Shown: one piece after another, positions 1-10,996 of the stretch
How positions within the stretch are numbered: the first letter of the stretch is position 1
Layout: each line of letters starts with the position of its first letter
Assembly (NCBI RefSeq): GCF_030867095.1
Contig: NC_081826.1
Span: 36,682,001-36,746,000, forward strand
Source: Alligator mississippiensis
Lineage: Eukaryota > Chordata > Crocodylia > Alligatoridae
DNA: 64,000 nt
Direction: 5' to 3'
Made by a program: the position numbers and the translations under genes
The notes under the pieces: model-generated
Told to the model about the DNA's origin: nothing
Databases searched by the model: none
Seen by the model: the letters and a program-made list of their open reading frames with translations, nothing else

Positions 1-808
1 ATTAACAGTACTTTTCAAGAAGAAAGCAAGCACCATAAAGGACAAGTTGAGCATACTGAAAACATTTAGCAGTCCTTCTGTTGTGTGAACTTCCATGCAA
101 CCAAGAGTCAAATCTAATTTTCTTGAAGACAACAGTTCAGGCAGATACAGAATAATGAATGGGAAGAGAGGCAAGATTGTGGGCACCTATAGGTACAGCA
201 CACAGACTAGTGTGGGAAGAGAGAAGGAGGGAAAGCTAAAGGCAGACTTGGTCAGTTTTTGCACCCTGTGAATTGTGGGCCGGTCAGAGCCTTACCTGAC
301 CCCATGACTTTGGCGCTGTAAGGCCTCTAACAGCAACAATGCTGCCTTGGCCATCTATGAGCAGCTCTGCAGCCCAGAGAGAGCAACACTGTTTATGCCC
401 AGATGAAAAGGTCACCAGTAGCTATTGAACACAAGAGTTAGATACAACCTCTGAATCAGAACTTCCTAAATCTGAAATGCTGGAGGCTGTGAGAGGAACA
501 GGAGGGGGGGCCCTGTTGTCAGACTCAGTTCACTCTCCCTTTCAGTATCCACTCTGCCACTGGCATGTGGCCTGACCTAGTAAACCACAGATCTTATGTT
601 CTTAAAACTGAACCCAGGACTCTGCCTCCCAGGGAAGTGTGTCATCAGTGGGCTTTCTTTTATTCCTTCTGGCCCCATGACTTGAATTTCTCCCTACAGT
701 GCCCAGGTCTTCAACAAGAGGGGTGAAGAGTACACCCAGCTAAGCTATTCTATGTGAAAGTAGCTATGGCCCTTTTCTAGGAACTGCATTTGAATCCCTT
801 TCAGGATT
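1..808. other. FZD6 intron 1 sequence
   Basis: This lies downstream of the FZD6 donor at 1391 on the minus strand, so it is intronic. I see no exon, RNA gene or dated repeat in it. Confidence 0.6.
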
Positions 809-1160
809 CAGGGGTGGGCAATTATTTGAGCTCATGGGCCACACAGGGAGTTTGGAGAAGCTGTCATGGCCCACATCAGCACCTCTCACCCCTGGCAACA
901 GCTCACCAAACCTCCCTATGTGGGACGGAGCAAGGCAGGGAGTGGGGGAGGCGCAGAGGTGTGGTGGGCATTGGCGCAGGTTCAGCCTCCAGCCCATCCT
1001 TCTGCTGGCGACACCCACAGCGGATGCCAGTGCCCACCTGGGGCTGCCTCCAGCGCATGGGCAGGACTTGGCACACATGCCGTGTCCCATAGGTGTGGGG
1101 CTGCTGGGAGGGAGGGGGAAGACGCAGAGTGGGGCCGCTCACCATGAGCAGCAGTGGCCA
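809..1160 (+). mobile_element. hAT-like element, 5' end fragment, in FZD6 intron 1
   Basis: It begins with the terminal motif CAGGGGTGGGCAATTATTT, shared with the elements at 15255 and 25507 and, inverted, at the right ends of those at 29903 and 37619. The matching right terminus (the gcccacccctg motif) is not found before the FZD6 exon, so this copy is truncated. The right boundary is approximate. Overlapping open frames here are chance GC-rich frames. Confidence 0.6.
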
Positions 1161-1254
1161 GTGGTGGGAAAAAGCGGGACCTGTGGTAGCGCCCTGCGGC
1201 TCTTCCCTGCAAAGTTAATGCCTTGCCCCGAGTCGGGTCCGACTCGAGGCTAAC

Positions 1255-2110
1255 TGCAGCTTATCCCCGTTGAAGCAGCACGCGAAGCCTGTCCTGGCCC
1301 GCCGCCACGCGGGGGCACGGAGCCTGGCGTCGGGCGGGGCCTCCCCACGGCCCCGCCCCCGCGCCGCACAGCCTGGCTGACCCGCGCTCACCTCCATGCG
1401 GACGGCGGCCGTGTCCTGGTCGTAGTGGCCCAGGAGGTTGGGGAAGAACGTCATGTTGTACGTCATGGCCGTGCAGCGCGGCGCCGTGACGGGCTCGCAG
1501 GTGAAGAGGCTGTGGCCGCGCACCAGCGCCCACATGCAGCCGCAGGCCAGCACGGCCGCCAGCGCGCCCATCCCGCCGCCTCAGCGCCGCTGCCGCTGCC
1601 GCTGCCCCTCGCGCATGACACCGAGGCTCCTCGCCGGCGCGGGGCGGACCCTTTAAGGGCGTGGCCGTTGCTCCTCACCTGCGTGACGTAGAAGGGGGGA
1701 GGGACTGCTCCCCCCACCTGCCCGCAGCGCCGCTCCGCGCCGGCCGCACCGGAAGTGGTGTCAGGCCGGGTGGGCGCGAGGGGGAGTGAAGGGGAAAGTC
1801 TCGAGGAATCTCGCGATATTTGAAAGCAGGTGGGAGGGGGCGGGACGAGGGGGCGTCTGGGCTGGGGTGTGGAGCCAGGGGCTAGGGGGTGGTGCGGGGG
1901 GCGGTGTCTGTGGCAGAGTCCGGCCCGCGCGGGCGGACGGCTGATTCGAATTAACGGTTTGCCTTGGAACAGCCTCGCTCCGTTTGAGCTCGCTGCCGTT
2001 TAAACCCGGCATGCAAAGGGCTGTGCCTCCTGTGCTCGGAGCGGAGCGGGGGGCAGTGTGGTGCGTTCCCGCCCCACCCGGCGTCAAACGAGCACAGCAG
2101 CGTGTGCGCC
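1255..2110. promoter_or_regulatory. CpG island promoter of FZD6
   Basis: CpG-dense, GC-rich DNA covers the FZD6 first coding exon and continues upstream of it, in sharp contrast with the AT-rich surroundings. Candidate sites upstream of the ATG are TGACGTA (1684-1690, CRE-like), ACCGGAAGTGG (1748-1758, ETS/GABPA type) and TCTCGCGA (1809-1816, the core of the BANP-bound CpG-island element). No TATA box stands out, so dispersed initiation around 1600-1800 is inferred. The island extends well beyond the motifs on the far side, which would allow divergent transcription. Motif assignments are by eye. Confidence 0.8.
1392..1571 (-). CDS. FZD6: Frizzled-6, first coding exon (partial gene)
   Basis: This exon encodes the first 60 residues of a Frizzled Wnt receptor, a seven-pass membrane protein of the planar-polarity and non-canonical Wnt pathways. 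The ATG at 1571-1569 has G at -3 and G at +4. Residues 2-17 are a hydrophobic signal peptide ([15 protein letters not shown]). After it comes GHSLFTCEP, the start of the cysteine-rich Wnt-binding domain, then YNMTFFPNL with an N-glycosylation site, and GHYDQ. These residues fit FZD6 better than its paralogue FZD3. The coding frame ends at ATG GAG and is followed at 1391 by the donor GTGAGC, so the exon ends in phase 0, as expected for FZD6. The rest of the CRD, the membrane helices and the tail lie past the left edge. The BAALC exons upstream support the identification by synteny. An upstream non-coding exon cannot be excluded. Confidence 0.93.
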
Positions 2111-3713
2111 TAGTGGGGCAGCCCCAGCGAGTTCCTGGGCTTCACAGCTCGCTACCATCCGCTGGATTTCTTTTTAAACTCTTCACACGCATTAATGACT
2201 CTTTCGCCTTTTGAAAAATAGTTTTAATGTTTGACTAATTAAGCTGGCCCTTCTTTTGCAAGTCTGCTGTCCATTAGCCATGCAGCTTCTCTTGCACAGC
2301 CCTGTAGAGAGTTTGTAACTGTAGGTAGAAATATTACCTCAGGTGTGGAATTAACTTTCTGTGAAGTGTGATGAAGACGCTCAAGAGAATCATGTTTTAT
2401 GAATCCTGATGAGACGTACATCTAACTGTAATGACCACAATGTAAAGCATTGTAAAGCAGCAATGGTGTTTGAGTATTTTTTTGCCTGTTTGTGTCTTTG
2501 AATAGTAAATAATATATGTTGTAGTGCATGAATGCACGTTCCAGTAAAGCTATATTTATGTTTGCTTCAATCTTAAACTGAATAATACAACCCTAGGCCC
2601 TTAGCGTATTAGTAAAGCTTCTAGTTTCCTTTTACCTGGAGAAAAATGTGTGTTATTTATCGGTGATGATGACGAACCACAGCACGTGCAGCTCTTTTTT
2701 TCAAAACCCCTGATCTACCCATGTCTTGGCCTTATCAGGGTCACATTAAACCAGCAGTCTGCTTTTAGCCTTAGGTTCCAGCTCTGCCAGTGACCCATGC
2801 TGTGACCATGAGCAAAGCTGCCCCCTCTGCAGTTTCCAAAGGGTGAATTTGGAGCATCCCTGTCTACCATGTCACAAGAACAGATTTATTCAAGCTATAT
2901 TATTACTGAGCATTGTAATCGCCTTAAATATCAGAGTTTCTTCCTAACCAACTGTTTATAATCTATTTTAGATTAATACAAAATAGATGACTGTCATGCA
3001 CAAAGTGATACAGGCAGGATTGGGAAGAAGATAACCATTAGAAGGCTATGTGGATGTAAACAGGTAAGGGGATTTGGTTGGTGTATTGGGAACTGGTGTG
3101 ATTGATGTACGTATGACTTAGGATCTTCTACTTGCAGTGCAGTCTTTTTTTTGGACCGCTGAACCACAGTATTTAAATGGCCCCTTAAAAGTTCAGTCAT
3201 GCAAACACTTGCAGGTGGGTAACTCCATACACGTAAGCAAGTACTCCCATAAAATTACCTATTTCACAAATACTAAAGGTACTCACACGCATAAAGGACT
3301 GCTGGATCGTTGTCGGATACTTTTCAAAGAAGCCCTTTAGCAAGACCTTAGTTCCAGTATTTCTAAGGAGTGTTTGACTTTGGAACCTTAATGACCTCTT
3401 AATGTAACTTTTTTTAAATTATAATTTCTTAAATTTTAAAAAAGCCAAAAATCCCGAATTCCCTTGTGTGTGACTGTACTGATACCCATATGAGTTATGT
3501 GTGATGGTGTAACATGCAGCAGATAAGTACATTGCCCAATGTCATCTTCAGTGTGGACTAGCCATTACATGAGGAGGAAACTCATTTTGCTAGTGGGTCT
3601 CACTGGTGACAGGAGCAGAATTCATTTCATGCCTGTCATATCAGTCTAATGCTGATATCAACAGTGTTAAAAGAATCACAAATCACAAGAAATCTCATGG
3701 ATCTCACAACGAA
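2111..3713. other. intergenic, nothing recognised
   Basis: AT-rich sequence upstream of the FZD6 CpG island. No convincing exon or repeat was seen. Confidence 0.5.
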
Positions 3714-3815
3714 CACATTTCCTCTAAGGGTCTCACAGAGGGAGAGTAAGTGACGTGTTCAAGGTTACACTGTATGGGGCTTGAACCTGAGTCTCCCAGG
3801 TACCACTGAGCCATT
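3714..3815 (+). repeat. MIR-like ancient SINE fragment
   Basis: The order of motifs matches the MIR core and 3' half: a run like tctcacagagggagagtaag, then caaggttacac, then gcttgaacctgagtc. It is diverged, and the family call is by eye. Confidence 0.5.
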
Positions 3816-6800
3816 CTTCCCCCTCAGGAGTGGAATGTTGTGGTTCAATTCCAAGTTCTAGAGGATGTGACCTGGAGAGGTAGGTTTCAGAGACTCTACC
3901 TCTGTTACCAACCTGTCTCTATCCCATGTCTTCATCTAGTTGACTTCTGTCCCAGTCTTTAAACATGCATGTCAAAGATCCTCACTCCTTTGCATTCCTG
4001 TTCAGCATATATGACCTGGGGGGCATGGGAAGTCAATCATTCTCAGTGCACATTAAACCTTAGATGAACATTTTTGGCAGGTGTGCCACAGATTAGCCCT
4101 GCACCCTCATGAGTACCACTCAGATTCCTTTCCCTTGCTCAGTCTTCAGCTCAGCTTTTGGGTCCCTGCCCTGTGTTCCACAACAAAACTGCTACTCTGC
4201 TTACTGCTCTGTGGTCCCTGCCTGATAATCTGCTTTCTGCTCCCTGTCCTATCTGTCACTGTATTGTCTGTCTCCTTCCCAATTTGTTGCTTATCACTCC
4301 TTGTGGCACCTGTGGTACAGGTTGGAGTGCCAGAGTGTGGAGATGTTAGAGAACCTCAGTAAAACAGTCATTATGAGTTTTTAACTTGATCAAAATAGCA
4401 TATTTTCCTTCACATACATCTCTGAAACAAGTGAATGGGGGGGGGGGGGGGGGGGGGGGGCGGGATTTTTACTAAAACAAACAAAAAAATCAGCCTGAGG
4501 CATGGAAAGTACAAGTTTGGCAAATTTATAAGCAACTGTTAACAGGTCATAAACAAAAAGTATGAAGCAATCTTAGTTATAAACTACCATTGCTTTCTGT
4601 CATATACATTATATTCAAAATTACATCTTGCTATGTGTTAGGAAGTGTATTCTTTATATTATGAATCAAAAGTCCATTGGCTTGAAATGTCTTTATAGTT
4701 TTAATAAAGGTTCAGACTGACATTTATAATACATTGTTTATTCTGAAGTCCTAATGCTGTTGCTTAGGTTAGAATTAAAATTGATATAACCCTATATTCT
4801 TCAACATTGTGCCATCTTTTATTTTTGTGCTGATGTTGTCATTATTTTCATTTGAATTTGTTTATAGTTACTTCCACTATTAAATGGTCAATTGCGTTCA
4901 ACATCTCTCATCTTCTCAGCAGTGAAGGGCCTCAGACTTCAGCTTTGATACTGAAATTCATTACACTTGTTCAGAGTCTCCAATGAAGCTAGAGAGGCTT
5001 CAGCTTTGCTTGTACAGACCTGTTGACTCCTAGGGTGATAATAAACATTACAGATAATCAAAACTGTATATAAAGTGCATGTTCTAATTTTAGTATAAAT
5101 ATATTGATATTCAGTGAATTAGTTATTCAGTATTGAATATTGATATTCAGTAAGTTATTCAGTAACTTTCTGTAGTTTATGTATTGCTCTGTTGTAACTA
5201 TCCTAACCAGACACTGCAGAATTCTTAGAGGTTGCCACTGAAGAATCAAAGTGTTAATAAGCATTTGAATATAGCTGGGGTAAAAAAATGTTAGAAGTGT
5301 TATGTAAGAGAAAGGAATATTGGCATTACATAGTCTAAAAAGCCCAAATTACGCATCTAATTGAAAAGATAAGAATCTTACTTGGGACCAGATCTTTGCC
5401 AGTGTTAAACCTTCCAAGAACCACAGAACTGGTTTGGTTTAGTTATGTGGGGACTTAGGGCAATGAGATTTCATTACTGTTTCTGTTAGTTACACCCTTA
5501 AGATAGGTGCCAATATGTTTGGAACTAGCAAGGCTAAGAGGGGGATACTGGTTTGTGGGCAGCTCAGTGTCTCCATATACAATGCCCAGGTTTTTGTGCC
5601 CTGGAGAAGTCACTCCAGCTTCACTTTATTTTCAAGCGACGGTTATGTTCAACCAGCCGATATCTCACTTGTTGTAATTCTGTTGTCTCACAAGACAGAC
5701 AGATGTCTACTACTACTACACTCTTAAACACTCACATTGGAAAAAGACTTGTAAAACAACCAGTATTGTTATGCAATCCTAGACAGAAGGCAAACAAAGG
5801 GAATTTAGTAAAAACATTTTTACCTTGTATTCTTGTACTTTTTTTCCTTCTTTTTTTGTTCAGTGCCGTTTTATTAGTTTTATACTAGTGAAATTCATTT
5901 CTGTTTGGGTTGTCTGAGAGGTCTCATTTGCCATTTACAAAACTAAGTGACAAACTGGTAAATTCAGCAACCAGAGCAGAGTGAATTGGTTAACTGGCCA
6001 ACGAACAATTGTTTCCATCTTGTAGGCAGCAGACCCATTTTAAGAACTGTTTTACACTCCGTTACCAGAGCAATTTAGGATTCCTGCAGTATGTTTTCTG
6101 TAATACATGTAAAGGATTTGATCGTTCCTTTTCAAAAGGGATTTTTGTATGAAAGTTAAATCACTAAAACCAAGTGTGAGGCTAAATAGTATCTCTTTAT
6201 TTTCTGTAGGAATCTTGTGTTTCTAATAGATGATTGTGCCATAGGAAAAAAAACAACAGATTATATACCATTATCACACCACCACCACCCTCAACATTCT
6301 GTTTTCATCACAGTCTAATTCCTAAGCAAACTATTCAAAGAATCCAAAACATGGAGAGTCTCAGCGTTATGATTTAAATGCTTTGGGTTCTGAGGGCTCT
6401 ATTATGCAAAGTTAAATATGTGAATACTTCCATCACTATTCTGTGAAGCACTTAAGTTTTAGACTAAAGTTATTTGCTGCACTGGGGCCCAAGGTAAAGG
6501 TATTTTTTTTAATTTATCCCTGGCAGTACTTCACAAAATGACACTAAATCTATACCATAGAGAGCTTAAGCAATGTAGCACCTGACATGCATTTGATGCA
6601 AGGAGTAGAGGGGATAAAAAAGATCATTCTCTTTGAAGGACCTATTCAAAGCCCACTAATGTAAACTCAAATTTAAATTGTCAAAATGGAGCTTAGATGA
6701 AGTTTAAGTGATACATAGGTCTTATGTTGGTCTTCTGAACAAGATCGATTTCATCCTGGGCTTGAATTTCTTCACTTAGCACAAGTAAAAAACTGAATAA

Positions 6801-7809
6801 TTATCTTTGTACTGAAGTACTGTACTAAACTCTTGGAGAATTTAATTTATATAATATGGATTTACCTATAACAATTTGAAGTTCACTAATTAAGTCTTAA
6901 AGCTCATAATGTTCCTGTCCCTGTGGTTATTAATAGACACCAGTCATAATTTTGTTTAAAAAGCAGGTGTTGTAGATTAGCCAGGAGATGGCACCAGTAA
7001 ATCCTGCGGTAGGACATAAAACTGTAGTAATCCTTATATTTTTCCTCAAGTACTTTTAAAAAAATGGAAGAACTGGACAAAATATTGTGGGTTAATTAAG
7101 ATATTAAAATAGTCATGGAAGAAACCATTTCAGTAACACGAAACAACATTTTTTCTACCAGGTGTGATAATGAGTTGAAACTTCATTACTTTAATCAAGC
7201 TGCAACAAAAATCAACATAGTCACATGGTTTTAAAAGTAGTTTCAATAATTTGTGTTCTATCAACATGTTTTATATAACAATTAAGAAGTTTAAGTTTGT
7301 GCGATTCTTCTGAGCAGCTGTAGAGTTGTGATATCAGGGCTCCTTAGACTAGAGGACTACAATGTAAGCCCAAAGAATGCTCCAAAGTGAAAAAAAAATG
7401 GAGACAGAGAGTTGTTTGTAAGCCTTTAGTGCTTTGTCTAGATCTGTATATTTCTTGTTTCACCTAAAGTAAACAAAAGTGATTCTACATTTAAGAGTGT
7501 AGCGGTCTGTTTCCTGCCACTACTGCATGTGTTTAAATATGCAAACTGTAAACTCAGAGCCCACAAATTCAGTGCTCTGGGAAAAGTTGCGTAAGCTACT
7601 GGGAGCCCTAGGGTAGAGGTGCCAACATGGGTCTCAGGTCTGCTGGGCTACAAGGTCCTATTTCCATGAAGGGTTAGCAGACAGAGAGATTGTGCCCAGG
7701 GAGTTGTGCCAGGAAGGCCAATAAAAGAAACATTGCCAGAGCCCGCGTTGATCAAGGGAAGCTTTAAAAAAACCAGGCGGTCTAGTTTGTTGGGACCAAG
7801 CCCAGCTAC
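3816..7809. other. intergenic, nothing recognised except a poly-G run
   Basis: Apart from the homopolymer at 4437-4460, this 4-kb AT-rich stretch shows no supported gene or repeat. The 111-codon plus-strand frame at 5553-5888 has no recognisable domain and ends in a low-complexity hydrophobic run from T-rich DNA. Confidence 0.5.
4437..4460 (+). repeat. 24-nt guanine homopolymer
   Basis: An uninterrupted run of 24 G, followed by C and GGG. G-runs of this length are rare, can form quadruplexes, and are prone to sequencing or assembly length error. Confidence 0.95.
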
Positions 7810-7929
7810 CTGGCAGGTATGATAATCTGCATTTAGTAAGCCATTTGAATGGATGTCTTCAGAAATATTACTCATTAAATTATTCAAACTGGCTTTGAGA
7901 TTAGCAATGTCACTGAACTTGCAAACTGC
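7810..7929 (-). other. candidate orphan coding exon (40 codons, phase 0-0)
   Basis: On the minus strand a pyrimidine-rich stretch ending gtcgttCAG is followed by exactly 40 open codons and then CAG|GTAGCTGG, a good donor. The segment is a multiple of three and open in the frame set by both splice sites. The peptide (for example FSDIANLKASLNNLM and SEDIHSNGLL) has ordinary amphipathic composition, but I do not recognise the family. It lies between FZD6 and BAALC in their transcriptional direction, so it could be an alternative 5' FZD6 exon, a read-through BAALC exon, a relic, or chance. The open frame continues past the donor to 7648. Confidence 0.25.
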
Positions 7930-8098
7930 CTGAACGACAGCAAACAAAAGGATTTAAAAAATTACAATCCTCTGAGCTAGGAAGGTGTCCAGTGATTGCT
8001 TTGCATGCTAGTGTTAGACCTGGCCCTATTTTACTAGTATGTTTTTAATGAAGCTCCATAAGAGGGCATAAACCTCTATTACTAGCAAACGATTAATA

Positions 8099-8318
8099 CA
8101 GGCACTCCTCACTTAACGACCGAGTTCCGTTCCTGCGACTAGGTCGTTAAGCGAATTGGTCGATAAGCGAGGAGCCGCCCCTTGATACTGCGTGCCTTGG
8201 ATTGAGACACCACGCTGCCGTTTCCACAATACGTTTCGTACAATACCGACTGCTCGGAGAGCTGGTCGTAAGTCCGCGTGGTCGTTAAACAGGTAGGTCG
8301 TTAAGTGAGGAGTACCTG
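8099..8318. mobile_element. Tigger/pogo-like MITE with TA duplication
   Basis: A 220-bp palindromic element with terminal inverted repeats CAGGCACTCCTCACTTAACG and its complement, flanked by TA on both sides (8097-8098 and 8319-8320). CAGG termini with a TA target duplication are typical of the pogo/Tigger branch of Tc1/mariner. The interior retains CpG-rich motifs such as GGTCGTTAAG. There is no coding capacity. Confidence 0.85.
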
Positions 8319-8509
8319 TAATTTAATATGATACTAAATTTAAATGTGCAGTAAACATGCACGGAGACAGTAAAACAATATTTGGGCCTAGAAAAGTAAG
8401 AAAGAGTTAAGGCAGGAGCCAGATCGGGCTGTGTAGCAGGATGCATCCCAAAGGTAGCCCTGACATTCCCTGGTGCTGGCCTTAATGCTGCCCAGATCAC
8501 CCACTTCAG

Positions 8510-9226
8510 CCTCTCAGGATCTCACCCTGCTTCTGCCACACCTGGATGTTAAAGATAACAGCAGGAGGAGGCAGCCCTCAGAGGCTGATGAGCTCCAGTG
8601 GGTGCTCCTTCTGGTTTTCCACTCCTCCTTGGGCTTGACGTGGCATGCATGAGTTGGTATTCTGACCCCACTGCACACAATTTCTCTCACCCTGGGGCTC
8701 CAACCTCACCTGGCCCTAATTGCCACAAGGGCTGAATTTGTGGTGCATGGTAGATCTTGGATTGCTTTTAAATGCCAAAGGTGATCTCCTCCTTAAAAAG
8801 GTTGGAGACCACTGTCCTAGCCCCTGCTACCCCTGACCCAAGGCAAGGCTGCTCACTGTTCAGCCCAGCCCCCTCCGGCCTTCCTGACCCCAGGCAAGGC
8901 TGCTTACAGTCTCTCAATGGTTTGGCTTTAGTCCCCATGCATCCTCCTGGGTCTCTGATCCTGGAAGGGCTCTCTATCTGAGCCTTAGCCTCTCCACTCT
9001 GACATGTGGCCTCTATACCACCCCTGTCAGGCACTCCCAGTCCTTCAGTGTTACTCTGTACCAGCTACAATACCCTGTTAAATCCCCTCTGGGGGTTTCC
9101 AGGATCTGTAGTTACTACCACTTTCAGCATCCCCAGGTCCCAGCGCTGCCTGGGCTCCCCTCTGTTGCCATCCAGGCCAGCAGGCATTCTGTCCACAATA
9201 CAAACATGGACCAGACTGCACCCCCT
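8510..9226. repeat. C-rich degenerate repeat, family unresolved
   Basis: Pyrimidine- and C-rich DNA with a short internal duplication (ccaggcaaggctgct-type units near 8838 and 8891). The segment ggttggagaccactg at 8800-8814 resembles the right end of a hAT element, but no partner end was found. Opposed open frames here are composition artefacts. Confidence 0.35.
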
Positions 9227-9234
9227 GGCTCAGG

Positions 9235-9635
9235 CAGCGTTGCCAGGTCTTAAATATGAAATTATCATATTGGAAGCTTAAATTATTGTATTTGCTGAAA
9301 AACTATCGTACACTGAAACCATATGTGAATAAGTCATCTTATTTACTGTATATTGCTCACTGTGACTCCCAGTGAGTGAGTGACAACTGGGTCATCAAAA
9401 TTGAAGGGGGGGGGAATTTATTATTTTAAAGCAAGCAATCATAAGGAAGTGCTGACAGCAAACCCAAAAATCAGTTAAGAGTCTCTGACAGTGACTTGGA
9501 TTTTACATATGCTGCATTAATTAGCAGCCTTGAAAATTATTATGTATTTTGAACACTTTTATTATTGATCATATATTGTACAAGGGTCAAAAGTATCATA
9601 CTAATATGATAATTACTATACACCTGGCAACATTG
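9235..9635. mobile_element. hAT MITE with perfect 8-bp target duplication
   Basis: A 401-bp element with inverted termini CAGCGTTGCCAGGT and ACCTGGCAACATTG. It is flanked by identical 8-bp copies of GGCTCAGG (9227-9234 and 9636-9643), the hAT signature. The interior is AT-rich, with subterminal inverted matches around atgaaattatcatat and atatgataattact. It is non-coding. Confidence 0.88.
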
Positions 9636-9740
9636 GGCTCAGGAGCCATGCTTTTAGTAGGCTGGAGCTCTGTCCACTTGAGTCATATGGCTTAGCCCTC
9701 AGCCTTCTCTTAGGTGTTGCAGCCCTGAGCCCCTACCACT

Positions 9741-9927
9741 CAGGGCTGGATTAACACAGGCAAACTATGCACATGCCTAGGGCCCTAACTGAAGAAGGGG
9801 CCTAGTTGTGCTTATTTTACATATTAGAATTATTGAGTGAAAAAAAAGTAATATAAAAATTTCAACTTCAGCTGGGGGCCCATGAGTTTGTTTGGCTAGG
9901 ACCCACTAAAGGGTTAATCTGGCCCTG
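9741..9927. mobile_element. hAT MITE with perfect 8-bp target duplication
   Basis: A 187-bp element with termini CAGGGCTGGATTAAC and GTTAATCTGGCCCTG, flanked by identical CTACCACT (9733-9740 and 9928-9935). The ends resemble those of the much longer element at 10997-12587, so the two probably belong to one family. Confidence 0.9.
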
Positions 9928-9935
9928 CTACCACT

Positions 9936-10996
9936 GCCTTCTCCCCTGCTGCTCCTTAATCCCTTGTGGGTTTCCCTGGCTGTATGTAGCTCTGCAGCTG
10001 GCCCCTGCCCAGCCACCTACTTAATTGCAGTCCTTGATGCTGGCTCCCCACCTCTCAAGTAGCAGGAGTTAAAGGCCCCCTGGCACAGGCTGTTATACAC
10101 AGAGGCAAGACTCTAATCTATTGCAGGAGTGAAGCACCCTAGAGAAATCAAGGATTGTTTCAGGTAGAGATTTAGAGATGTAGGCACAATTTTTCTGCAG
10201 ATCAATACAAAAATATAATAATGCATTAGAGTACAAATGTTCAGGTAATCACAATCACAGAACAGCAAAATAACATTTGATACACCGCAAAGACCTGTAT
10301 CTATTTTTTGATTTAGTCCAGAACCTGGAAAATATGCCTACTGACCAGTTACCATGCCTTGGAAAAATGTGTTTAACCCCTGAATATTTATAAAATGAAA
10401 GCCTCCCCCTCTCTCTATCCTTCTCTTCAAAAACTCTGACACAGACCTTTTCTTAGAATCTGGGTAATTTGTGTAGTAGTCTCAGGGGAATTCTTTCTTC
10501 TTGTATTCCCTTATGAAATTATGGAGTCCAGATCACAATCTAGCCTGAATAATCTTCATTCAAGGTGTGCTTTTAGCTATAATTGGTCAATTAGTCACAT
10601 GGATTTATTTCTGTTGCCTCATTGAGGACAGGCACAAGCACTTCTGCTGCAAATGTTGAACATTTTTCATTAATATTTGTGGCAGTAGACTAGATGATTC
10701 CACTGTTCATGGAAAGAGAACAATTGGAAATGAAAATGTGACCAAATGAATTCACTTGCTTTTTTTTTAAAGGGTTTATGGAACATATTTGCGTCCTTAT
10801 TTTATTGCAGATTACAGTCAAGTTCAGGCCATTACCAACATGCCTACCTCTACAGACAAAGAAAGGGTACAGATTCCTTGGAATGGTAAACTATGCAGGA
10901 TAATTTGTGCTTAATCTAGCAGCCAAACGAATCATCTGAGAGCTGCTGTGCAAAGTTTTCCCATTAACATGGGATGTAAATCTTAATGTAAATCGT
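9936..10996. other. intergenic, nothing recognised
   Basis: Mixed-composition DNA between two hAT elements, with no supported gene or dated repeat. Confidence 0.5.

Noticed and set aside
1215..1391. Continuation of the FZD6 frame to 118 codons
   Set aside because: After GAG at 1392 comes the consensus donor GTGAGC, and the Frizzled similarity stops exactly there.
5553..5888. 111-codon plus-strand frame with hydrophobic end
   Set aside because: The hydrophobic end is from a T-rich run; no similarity recognised.
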